From the NCBI GenBank assembly GCA_022578965.1, contig MU400652.1:41937-105936 (forward strand): a DNA stretch of 64,000 nt, written 5' to 3'. Of this stretch, positions 10,373-20,298 are shown in pieces. This DNA is from Xylaria sp. FL1777. Taxonomy: Eukaryota; Ascomycota; Sordariomycetes; Xylariales; Xylariaceae. The notes beneath the pieces are model-generated. The model did not search any database and was not told the origin of the DNA. It was given only the letters and a program-made list of their open reading frames with translations. A program made the translations under genes and the position numbers. Position 1 is the stretch's first letter; each line of letters starts with the position of its first letter.

Positions 10373-12938
10373 TTAGACGATATGGAAGTTACGTCTGGGG
10401 AAGGACTGAAGCCATTCTTGCATGTTTAGGGCTCTGTCGTCGATGGCTGCCCGTGCAATTATCTGGTGTTTCTGTGCCCCCGTCGATTCTTCATCATTTC
10501 CTACCCCTCTGAGAATGAAATAGATGGGTGCATCATGCAAAAGAGCGAGCGAGTCGCCCTTTTGGACCGGAGCTGTAGCAATTCCTACAAGCCCTGTTGC
10601 TGTAATAAAGTAGGTCTTCCCTCTAATCTCATTTACCCGAGTAGTAACGAAGTTTTCAATATCTCCTTCTGGTACCCTGGATTCTTGCGAGAACACAAAA
10701 AAGGTCATGAGCCTTAGCCTTTCATTTGAAATACTTGTCTCGGTAAGACCGTTGGATGTAGGTGAATCCCGAGTTGCAAGTATTTGATCACATTCGTCCT
10801 GAACTTTGCAGGCAAAAAGAAAAAGGCTCATGAAATCGTCATCCACTCCCAACGATGACGTCCCGTGTACTTCGATCACACCTGTTCCACTAATGCTGTC
10901 CACGGAATATCCTGTGCAAAATAGACTTGTTGGTGTAGCAAAGATTGGGTTGGATAAGTAGTCATGCATACACTTCAGACGCGTCGTCGCCCTGTGGAAT
11001 AGGAAGCCATTCAGGGTAACTTCATGAGTTACTAGAAGAGCATTGTGGTTTCCGCGCTCGTCGGCATCCGAGAATGTGAAGTCTATTACCCAAGACGGAG
11101 CCAGGGGTGCATGTTTTGCTGATTCAAGAAGCAGAGGGAACAGCGCTGCCTGGCGGAATGTTCTGAAGACGTTACAGCATCGTGCTGTCACTTGCTTGAA
11201 TACAGAGCTATGATGCTCACGATAATCGACACGGATAAGCTTCCCGATACAGCGAGGGAGAAGTGACTCCAATGCGTAAATCTTATCCCGTGGGTCCGTA
11301 GCCTGGAAGGTAGCTGTCTTACTCAATAGGGTCAATATGTTATTAGACTCAGGCACCCAGTTCCAATCTGGTCCTTGTCGGTAACCAACAAGCAAAGGTA
11401 GGACGAAGAGGCTGGGGCGAATATCTTCATGTTTACGTATTTGGGACAAAACCTGTTGCGCCTCTTCGTTTGTGGTCGCGGCAGTCAGCTCAGACGAAGG
11501 GGAAGACTGAAGTGGACGGCTGGTACTTACTCTCTCCATTGTCATTAAGGAGTAAACTAAATCTGCTATTGTGTTGCTCAGGGCTGATTGCTGACACCCT
11601 TTTAACAGTTCTTAGAGCTTTAGTAAGGTCGTTGAACGAAAACCAATAACCTCGGGAAAAGATTACAGGTGCGCGTGAGGGCAGGGCGCCTTCTTGCAAT
11701 GTCCAAATCCGTGTCCACCAGGGATGAGAAAGTACTGCCGATGCGCAACGACAAAGTAGTATGTAAAGAGCCAATTGCTCTGCGGTCCAGGACGAGTCCT
11801 CAGGGAGCTTTTCGTATTCTTGTAGGATAGAAGCGAGATCGTGCTCATGCACCGTAGTTCCTCCCCAATTTAAGGGATAAGGTGCATGGAAATGATCAGG
11901 GCCGACTACTGGTTGTTGGCTAGTACTTAGCCAAATGATTATACGCTGTGCCTTGGAGTATATATCTCTCATAAGGCGAACTTGATGGCTCTTCTCTTCG
12001 TTATTTCTTTGATTGATGCAAATAGCATCTATCCATATGGACCGGATAACATCTTGGGATCGTAGACCATGAAGGATCTCGTATAGGTTCTTTGTAACCA
12101 AGAAGCATTGTTGGTTTACCTGGATGGTTTTATCAGGGTTCTCTTTGCCCCAGACATATGATAAAGCCTCCTCAATATTACCGTTCTGGATATTACCTAT
12201 TTCAAGACGGCATTCAATGGGATTATCCCCAGCACCACAAAGTATCTTGAGAACTCGGACCTGGTCGGTTTGCTTATCGAGGGCTGGCCCATACTGGAAT
12301 TCATGTTCGGCTTGTGTCAAAGGTTCCTTTCCCTGTTCCCTTCCCTGCCCGTTTCCCTCTTCCGGTTTTAGCTCTAGTTCCGATTCCATTATCAGTTCGT
12401 AAAGTTTATGTAAGAGCTGAAGATACGAGCGGGGGTCTTGTGGATTGTTTGCATGTTGGGTGGTGATCTCAACATGAAATACATCGAGGAGCTCGAAAAC
12501 TGTGGTGTTGAGAATTTCGAGGAAAGCCATTTCGAGCATATAATGATCCCTTGGTTCTTCTTTCATCAATTCGTCTGATTTGGCGATGAATTTTGCCAAT
12601 ATCATGATGTCCGAATCATTAGTGCTATGGTTAGTCGACAGGGCAGAGTCTATCACCTGTAACTGACGGCCTAGTCGGTCATGAACACCTAGGGGACCGT
12701 GGAGTAACTCATGCAATGCTGGATTTATGAAGTCGAACCTGGCATGTCTTTTGCAGAGATCATCTAAAATGACTTGTAAAGCCTTGGAAATTTCATTGAA
12801 TTCCTTTAGGTCCTTCTTAATGATATCTCGCCTATCCTGAAGGAGCGGCTTGGCATCAATGTTCTCATGTGATAGTGTAGATGCAGGCGAACCCCGAGGA
12901 GACGTGGGTTCCTCTAAAGTTACAGGATTAGGGTCCAT
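10373..12938 (-). CDS. HET-domain (heterokaryon incompatibility) protein, 832 aa
   Basis: Two exons, 12938-11531 and 11463-10373. The intron (11530-11464, 67 nt) is GTAAGT...GCTGAC...GAAG; the first AG after the branch site is the only nearby acceptor found that keeps frame, and the more canonical CAACAG downstream does not. HET motifs are ALSYVWG (258-264), IWIDAICINQ (301-310), a WWTRIWTLQEG block and DPRDKIYALESLLP in exon 2. About 230 residues of helical sequence with no known domain precede HET. HET proteins trigger regulated cell death on non-self recognition in filamentous fungi; the trigger of this one is unknown. No NB-ARC, WD40 or ankyrin partner domain is visible, so it is a stand-alone HET protein. 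Confidence 0.85.
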
Positions 12939-14116
12939 CCCGGGGATTATAAAACGAAGAATAAAGCAGCCGTGGAATAGTAAACCTTTTTGATAGAAAT
13001 GGCTGGCGAGAGGGTAACTTGATTAGAACTTGCTTTCGCAAAGGACAACGATGTAAATCGTGTTTTGAGCACCGCTGCCAGGACTGAGTTGTTCAATAGA
13101 CATGAAGGTAAGTGAATTTCAGGACGTTAGGTAGGCGTTACTTTTATGCTTTCATGGAAGCAAGCAGACTGTGCTCTTTAATATACAGCGTAGCAATCAT
13201 GGTCTAGGGTGCATTCCAAGTGGTGGAAACGCCGTTATTTTGCCTCGGAGTATTGCGTGGTAATCTTGGGCACCGGTAGGTAATGTCATTGCTCAAATGA
13301 AACTGTGCGTAGTTATGGAGACACGTTAAAGGCAGCGTAACGCGTAATCAATATATCCGCAGACCTCATCGTATCACATATCATGTAATAAATTCGGCAA
13401 AACCCGTAAGCCTCTCATCTTCGACCACGTATTGTGGACCAGTCATAGCGACAGGAACGTGAAAGTGGGTGGTATCTTCAGCATCTCGTGTGTGATGAAT
13501 TCGGCAAAGCCCGCAAAAACCCCAACCATGGCCTACTTATTCAAACACTTAACTGCTTCCCACAAGCATACACATAGCTTATTCTGAAGAAAAGAGAGGT
13601 AGACTGATTCTTTTAAGTTAATAATCATAGCTAGATGTTTTCTGCTTATAACGTAAGATAACAAGTAAATACGCTAGGAACTGTATGGACTAGATAGGTA
13701 CCCCCATTCATAGCCGACTCATAATATTCACTTCACTATCTTCTTTGTAAGGTACATGACGGGCAAACCAGTGATGAGATTGGTTGAACATGTTTGGTAT
13801 AAATATAGGAACTGGGAGGAAAATTTCAAGTATCACGTTGTCATCACTAAGTTCCTTAAGATAGCTAAAGTGCGACAGTGGCAAGATAATAGGTATAGGA
13901 CCAAACTGTTCGGTGCTCACTGATATAAAAACCTCATAATTTTAGTAGGCAAGGAGAAACAAGGTAAAAGCCTGACAACAAATAGTAGCATAGAAAATCC
14001 GACAAGCGCATCAAAGGTATACAATAGCTCTCGCTCGAAACGATTTTCGTCACCCGGTATCCCAATTAGGCATCAGAGGTGGAAATATCGTGTGTATTAT
14101 AGGGCCTATTCGATTA
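12939..14116. other. Intergenic between HET and arrestin-like genes
   Basis: Mostly featureless. Two similar motifs about 108 bp apart, AATTCGGCAAAACCCGTAA (13391-13409) and AATTCGGCAAAGCCCGCAA (13499-13517), differ by C/T and G/A changes only. One short minus-strand open frame (13708-13920) is listed separately. Confidence 0.5.
13708..13920 (-). CDS. Possible small protein or gene fragment (70 aa), unknown
   Basis: A 70-codon frame beginning MSTEQFGPIPIILPLSHF and ending in EVNIMSRL. The amino-acid mix looks protein-like (FNQSHHWFARHVPYKEDSE), but there is no recognised family, no clear promoter and no neighbouring exon. It may be the remnant of a larger gene or a chance frame. Confidence 0.25.
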   Translation of the reverse strand: MSTEQFGPIPIILPLSHFSYLKELSDDNVILEIFLPVPIFIPNMFNQSHHWFARHVPYKEDSEVNIMSRL

Positions 14117-15415
14117 CTACTTATCGCTAGTTGAGATCTGCTCATACGGAGGTGCAGCCTCGTACCCTGGCAAATAGGAATCCATATTTGCTGTGTTGGT
14201 GTGGTGTGAAGAAGGACCAGCTGTAGGAGCAGGTGGTGGTGGGGGAGCAGTGTCAAGGGGTGGGTGCACCGTGGTGAGGTATTCGTGGTCAAAATGCTGG
14301 ATTTTGTCTGTGAGCTCAAACGCAAAACTGATCTTGGTAGTGTAGGCGATTAAGATGTTAAAGGTTGCAAAGGAAGAGGGAAATGAGCCTATGCTTGAAC
14401 GGCTACCAAGAGCTTCGGTGTTGACAACCTTGGTGTTGTCGTTGGCTTTGGAAAATGGCTCTTTGGAGTCTATAACGCCCCTCATCTCGCATACAGTATA
14501 GTTTCCCTCGGACCCTGGACAGGTGAATATTGACGTATGTGCTCGGACCTGTACGTGCGCTGTGATTTCCACCAGGAAGTACTTCAGTCTCACTTCGGGG
14601 ACGAGAGGTGCGGTACATTCGTGTGCCCGCGGTTTAATTTGGACTTCAAAGCAAACCGGCTGGCCAAGATGAACATTTTGAGGTGCCAAGCAGACCCAGT
14701 CAAAGGCATACGTGGGGAAATGTCCTGCGCCGAAAAAAGCTTTGGTCTTCTGTTTGAATCCCGATGGTCGATCTGGCTCTGGCAAGAGTAGTTCATTTCT
14801 CACTGATACGTTGCCGCGCCAATTGGTGGGACTTGGATTTGCGGGCTGGGAACGTCGCGGGCGCTCATAGTAAACAATAGGTTCTTCGTACTTGGTTGGC
14901 TTGATCACATCCACCTGCAACCGAGGCATAACAGCGTCGACCCCGACACGGTACTCAACAAATGCTTCGTAATGGTGGGCGAAGCCGCGGTAGGAGTTTT
15001 GAAGGCTTGGCGGCAGTGGTTGGTCCGGATGACATATGTACCTGGGATCGTCGGTAAAGTCATCTGCGTCCACAGCATTGGCGGTCTCGGGAAACAAAAG
15101 ACTGAATGGGAATGTGGCTAGATCTCCTGGCTGCGCCCTGAAGGAGTCGTCGTACACGAGCACCTGGTAGGAAAATAGTGGTACTCGTCCGCGATAGATG
15201 GACGTAGTTTGGCCATTAGACTTCCATATCTTCGTCTTTGCACGACCATGGAGAAAGACGAAGACCTTGAGAGGGCCGAACAGCCCGGAACTGGGATTTT
15301 TATCGCCGGGAGCGTACCTTATCTTGACTTGCCCTCGGACTGGATCACGACTCCCGCAATGGACCCTGACAGGTTCGTCGAGGACAATGCTTGTGTGAAG
15401 CCTGCCGACGGACAT
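14117..15415 (-). CDS. Arrestin-like (alpha-arrestin fold) protein, 432 aa
   Basis: Intronless frame starting MSVGRLHTSIVLDEP. The N-terminal half has the arrestin_N pattern: a bipartite beta-rich domain with GQVKIRY, VFVFLHGRAKTKIW and FPFSLLFPE, followed by a C-terminal beta domain (CFEVQIKPRA, LKYFLVEITAHVQVRAHT). The tail is proline-rich (APPPPPAPTAGPSS-like) and ends LPGYEAAPPYEQ, resembling the LPxYE/PPxY-type tails by which fungal alpha-arrestins recruit Nedd4/Rsp5 ubiquitin ligases. The expected role is an adaptor for ubiquitination and endocytosis of membrane proteins; the client is unknown. The exact PPxY spacing is imperfect, so ligase binding is uncertain. Confidence 0.75.
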   Translation of the reverse strand: MSVGRLHTSIVLDEPVRVHCGSRDPVRGQVKIRYAPGDKNPSSGLFGPLKVFVFLHGRAKTKIWKSNGQTTSIYRGRVPLFSYQVLVYDDSFRAQPGDLATFPFSLLFPETANAVDADDFTDDPRYICHPDQPLPPSLQNSYRGFAHHYEAFVEYRVGVDAVMPRLQVDVIKPTKYEEPIVYYERPRRSQPANPSPTNWRGNVSVRNELLLPEPDRPSGFKQKTKAFFGAGHFPTYAFDWVCLAPQNVHLGQPVCFEVQIKPRAHECTAPLVPEVRLKYFLVEITAHVQVRAHTSIFTCPGSEGNYTVCEMRGVIDSKEPFSKANDNTKVVNTEALGSRSSIGSFPSSFATFNILIAYTTKISFAFELTDKIQHFDHEYLTTVHPPLDTAPPPPPAPTAGPSSHHTNTANMDSYLPGYEAAPPYEQISTSDK

Positions 15416-16951
15416 GGCCAGAGTAGATCGAACAGTCTTGACGGATACGGCGTGTTACGGTTTGGTTGCGTGGGTATATTGATGTTTTAGGCGTGAGAGA
15501 TGAGAATATATGGCTGAGTGCGCCGTCGGGAATCCTTTCATATATGGCGTTTTGTTGCGGCCGTTAGAATCCTACAAGTGTGGCAATGGTGTGGCTGTGT
15601 AAGCGACCGTTATGACATGCAACGAGCGGCGTAGGTAATAGATATCCAGCGCAAGAACTCAGCCCAGCAATGTGGATAAAAATATGACGGGTATTTCCGA
15701 AGAAAAATCATGATGAGTTGAGGTTTATGTTGCGCATGAAACTTTGTAATGTTTATTAGTCTAAGTTAGGGAGGGTACTAGACTTCAGGTAGGGGAGGCA
15801 CACGTCGGCCATCAGTCTAGCCCGACATTTTAAGGAGCAGCCGAGTATTGACATCATCTTTTAACGTTACCCATACGTTTCCAAAGGCACCTAGCAGTGT
15901 GCAAAAATTCTGGCGCCGGCTGTAAATCAAATAGAAATTTAAAAGTAGTGGAATTTAAAAGTAAATAAAAATTTTGACATCAGGAGCAGTATGCTTAAGT
16001 AAGGATTGAATGATGTCAGGGGTTAAGGGATTGGTGTAAGTGGACCGTCAAACTTAATGACGGGCTGATACGGGCCGCCAGAGGGTCTGGCAACCGCTAA
16101 TGCTATCTTCTCACCATCGCGATTCACTTGGCCCTTTAATAGTCTCCGAATCCGGGGTAATTCGTTATGGGACACTTTATCGATAAATAATTTTGAACTA
16201 TGACTTTTTCATACAATATAGGTACCTATCCCTTTAACTGCTGCGTTGGCTCTATGTGGGATACTGACATCTGGCTAGGTCTATACACCCAATCAAATTG
16301 TTGTATTGAAGAGTACCTCTTTGCAGGTAAAGAAATGCGGCTGATCAAAGTCACTTCACTAATAGAGCTAGACTAACTTATCGCCTTCTAAGGGTGTTAC
16401 TATCGCCAAGCTATTTCACGTGATAAACGACCATTAAAGGGGTTTAGCGCAAGTAAGAATAATTGTTTTACCAGAAGACCGGAAAAACAGCAGACACAAA
16501 AATACAACTACACAAGTGCTCTTAACATAACTACGTATCTAGATCTATAGCGATAAATCTAACAAAAGCAGGGTGGTTTTTCAAAATGATCTCAGACAGT
16601 GAATGTCCAAGAAAGACCCATTGGAGTTATCTGCAGGTGTGTGGTATCCAATTGTTTACACTATCTTCTACGGATATCTGAGTAAGAGTTGATTCTTGCA
16701 AGCCTACGTGTATCATTAGAGCAATGAAGGACTACATTAGCCCTTGTTTTTTCGAGCTGGGTATGGTAATTGATGCCAGCCATAATACCGTCAGTGTGGT
16801 GTGATCACCAGCACGACTTGGCAAAGTATCACAATAAGAACCCCGGCTGCCGGCTCCCCTTCTTCCTTCTCTCCTCTTTGCCTCTCCACCCGAGGGAAAA
16901 CACCCAGCGCTTTGACTTTGCATAGACATTCATCAACGAGCGGTCACGCCA
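15416..16951. other. Intergenic, no intact gene seen
   Basis: 1.5 kb without a supportable gene on either strand. Short repeated strings (TTTAAAAGTA at about 15940 and 15956; TGACATCAGG/GATGTCAGG at about 15977 and 16012) are the only structure noted. The last few hundred bases would be the promoter of the broken ATPase. Confidence 0.45.
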
Positions 16952-17901
16952 CTATGGATATACCCAAGAAGCAACCTCCTTTCCCCCAGAGCGCGGAGCC
17001 GCCGATGATAGACTGTCAATCTGCATGCTGTAGCGATGGCGTCTTGCGCCGACGCGACCGAGGGTCGGAATGAAATTAAATCCTCCACCACTGCTGTTTC
17101 CACTGCATCTCCTTGCTGTTCTTGTTGCTGTTCTGGTTGCGACGACCAGCCAACCGCGGTTTCTAACCCTGAGCTCACCTACGCTCCTGGTATGGAAGAT
17201 GTGTCTTATTCCTCTTATTCCGACCACGGCGCCGGCGGGTCCTCGAAGAGGGAACTCGCTTGCTGCTCCGACGAAGGGTCGTGCAATGACATCGAGGGTA
17301 AGACCGCGGTCAAAGACACAATTCCTGTCACTACACAGGGCTGTCGGGATGCTTGCTGCGACTTTTCGAAGGAAGACAACGTTTGCGAACAGCCAGTCCC
17401 GTCTTCCAAACCCGCATGCGAGGATCAGTGCTGCGCACTTGACTCGCCCACCTTTGCGGCGCCATCTTGCTACCAAGGGAGGCCAACCCCATGCTGTGAC
17501 GGCGAGTTATGTATCATCAAAATGAATGTTTGTCTCCTGCTCACTGGTTTCAAGAGACTTGCATCGACCGACTCGTTTCCCGCGAGCGAATTGCCGGGAC
17601 CAAACGTACTGTCGCTGCCTCGACTTCTTCAAAGAAAAGTGCGTCGCTCCGAGAGGAATATAGCATACGACTTGCCGCATTGGGTTGTCTGTGTAGGGCC
17701 CTCATAGCCTTAGGGCAAGAATCCTGCTGCTCGACTAAGCAAGCTTCTTACGCCTCGAGGAAGAAGAGCTCCGCTGCTAGGAAAAAGAGCAGGGAGAAGG
17801 TTTCTGCGGCTCGCAATGAGTCTTGCTGTGTCTCCTCGACTTGCAAAGCGTCTAGGATTCAGATAGCCACGCTCATCGGGATCAGCGGCTGTGTCGAGTG
17901 A
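16952..17901 (+). pseudogene. Truncated N-terminus of a copper-type P1B ATPase (Cys-rich region only)
   Basis: Begins MDIPKKQPPFPQ and contains the Cys-rich N-terminal region of fungal heavy-metal P-type ATPases: CQSACCSDG, then SPCCSCCCSGCDDQP, and then, in a third frame, LAALGCLCRALIALGQESCC. The frame shifts near 17043, where loss of one copy of a GGCGT-like 5-mer would explain the change, and again near 17505 in a region where this family often has an intron. No acceptor I tried restores the second frame. After the stop at 17901 none of the HMA domains, membrane helices, CPC motif, DKTGT phosphorylation site or ATP-binding domain is present; the sequence runs straight into the 3' end of the next minus-strand gene. 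A non-functional 5' fragment. Confidence 0.75.
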
Positions 17902-18008
17902 GTCAAGAAGAGGGGCTGGGAAGGGATATCTCTGGTCTGAAAGAAGACACGCAGGTTCCTCTGGAGTATTGAGATCGTGGGTAGGAGCCGCCTGGGAATA
18001 CCCAGAGG

Positions 18009-19513
18009 TCAGAGCCGGGATACAGCCCATCCGGCGGAATTCCGCTCAACACTCTGGAGTCTGCCAAGACCAAGGAATATGATGCTGCATACCCGTGGTA
18101 AAAGCGTCTGGTTCCAGGGATCATCATCTCCGTACAGTATGACTCGGGCTTCTTTGCGCAATAGTTCATCGGTGTTTGGAATGCCACTACTACAAGTAGT
18201 GGAGACATACTCTCCCAAGCGAGCTGTAAGTTGCTCAAAGGTCGTTCGAGGCGAAGAATGGGTTGCGTTTGCCTGGGAAAACGACTCAGAACCCGGTCGC
18301 AATGCGCTAAAGGGATCCGGATCGATAGCCTCTGCCCCTATCAAATAAGGAGGAATCACATTCTCAACCAGCAATGCAATAGCAGGTTCTAGCCCGCGAC
18401 AGCATTTCCATTCTCTCATTCGAGCCCCCTCTCGGAAAAGGCCGGCGAGATGATCATTACGATCACTCCACTTCGTGAAAGTCTCGCTGCAGAAGCCACA
18501 CCTAGACATGATTTTTACAGGCTGAGACTTCCAGGAATCTATCGACGGGATCATATCCGCCACGTGATGCACGAGGCGGATGTGCTGTCGCAAGTGGTCC
18601 TTTCTATGATATACCCGGGCGCTTAACGACCTGGTTGCGTAAGAGGCTGCGTTGTGGGCGAGAATATGGGCGTCAGAAGGGTCTACAGCACCATAAAGAG
18701 CACATCTCGCAGCGTCTTCTCCTGATTGTACGTACCTCGGTCCAATAGGGAGGCAAGTCCACCTATCAAGCGGGAGATGAAGGGTTCCCTCATCCTTGTC
18801 CAGTCATATCCCGACGCGAAGGTGTCGGTACAGAAGGTGCAATGGTAGATACGTTGACTTTCCTTCTTAGCCGATAGCTCAGCAGTAACAGCATGCCGCT
18901 GTCGACGCTTCTGCCTGCGCCGTCGCGGTTGTCGCCGCCCATCATCCGCGTCACTCCGATGATTGGAGCTCAAGGCGGAACTCCGCGAATTACTAGAAGA
19001 CCCACTGGAGGTAGCGGAACTATGGAAGGATTCAAGAGCATGCACGGAATCTGACCGTGACGAGGCCTGGTCGAGAGGAAAGGGGCCAATATTAGGCATT
19101 GATGCCACGCCTCCCCCCTGGTAATGTCCTGGGATGGCCGACCTGATTGCTTCAAGAGGAGCAGGCTCATCTTCTGGTGGCGAGTGGCGCCAGCGATCTA
19201 GAGGCGGCATAGCCGCCCATTCATTAGAGACGGCCTGGGTGGCCACGGGAGGCGGCGTAGACAACAACATGGCGGCATTTGGCATCGAACGACATTCTCC
19301 AGGTGCGAGTCGGCCCCTGTCCAGGCTGTTCTCCGAGGCATCGTAGCCGCCGCGACGCCGGGCGTTGATAAACCATTGGGAGACTTGACTGGTACTTAAT
19401 CCAGTACATGCACTTAGGAATTCCTTATCTTGGTGAGTGGGATATGGCCAAGTCGAGTGCGTGGCATACCACTGTTTCAAGATGCGCGCGGATGAGTGCG
19501 CCTTTGTTGGCAT
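18009..19513 (-). pseudogene. KN (TALE) homeobox plus C2H2 zinc-finger transcription factor, single-base frameshift
   Basis: The N-terminus is a TALE-class homeodomain (residues about 6-55: ILKQWYATHSTWPYPT, TGLSTSQVSQWFINARRR). A Ser-rich linker follows, then a C2H2 region starting YHCTFCTDTFASGYDWTR. There the frame breaks: near 18793 one base is missing compared with the family pattern WTRHE, deleting a His codon that would be a zinc ligand. Reading resumes in the next frame (EGTLHLPLDRWTC, then YHRKDHLRQHIRLVHH, SRCGFCSETFTKWSDRNDHL and ARVILYGDDDPWNQT) down to the stop at 18009. The second finger has lost a Cys (CALYG) and another His is changed (HLAGLF). Probably a recently inactivated regulator, though a sequencing error at 18793 is not excluded. 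Confidence 0.7.
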
Positions 19514-19532
19514 TCTTTATCGTATCTCAGTT

Positions 19533-19602
19533 CCCACCACACAACCTCTTTTCTACAACACTACACTTAGTAGCATATACGATTTGTATACGGCTCGAAA
19601 TC
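19533..19602 (+). repeat. Dispersed promoter repeat, copy 1 (RIP-like)
   Basis: About 70 bp upstream of the homeobox start codon, related to the two copies at 34935-35062. It shares ACAACCTCTTTTCTACAACA and GTATACGGCTCGAAATCT. In the compared core most differences are C to T or G to A (GACCCG to GATTTG; CTCGG to CTTAG). Confidence 0.65.
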
Positions 19603-20298
19603 TCAGTTGTATTATAAACATTAAAAGCTATATAGCCTTATTTACGAGCTAAGTAGAAGGATTTACGTCTTTTTAAAGTATATAATATATTAACTAATAC
19701 ATGCGCCCTAGTGTTTGCTATAGATCACTATTTTCACGTTCCCTAACACAATAATGGTTAATGACATGTGATCAAACATTATATTCTAGATAGCAATAAT
19801 ACATCTCCAGGATCTCAAAAGTTAGTCTAAATTCTAGACCCATTTGCTACCAAATCAAGTATATGATTTACACCAGCACCTCATATGGGCTCGCTCTCCT
19901 TAGATTCCGTACGGTCCGAAGCCCCTGCTTACCAGATAATTGACGACTTTGGGAATACACGTATAACAATAACACTACTCCAACACACCGTCATTATGAC
20001 GACCTTAGGATGTATTTCTCGTATTAAGACGCGACTGGGGCTATTGAATGCGGGAAGACAAGCAATGACTTTTCTGAGCCTAGTTTCTTCCGTTATACCG
20101 GGGCCGTTGAAAAACAACTACAGTACGAAAATCTAGCGCAGAGTAGTCATATATCCCGGCATTAGTAATAATGCCTGCGAGCGGGTGTTTATAAAGAGAC
20201 AAAGGCCGCGCAGTACCTACTACCCGGTCATTGAGAAGCACTCTGGTTCGGAGTTCTAGCTTTCGTACGGTTGTCTGTGACCGTTTTCCCTTAGTATA
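19603..20298. other. Intergenic, upstream of the esterase gene
   Basis: AT-rich stretch (about 19610-19860), then promoter sequence of the esterase. No supportable gene; an 83-codon frame at 19885-20136 shows no protein-like features. Confidence 0.5.

Noticed and set aside
13389..13490. Protein-like minus-strand string (THFHVPVAMTGPQYV, ERLTGFAEFIT) between HET and arrestin-like genes
   Set aside because: Could be a relict exon, but it ends at a stop, has no flanking coding sequence, and I could not assign a family.
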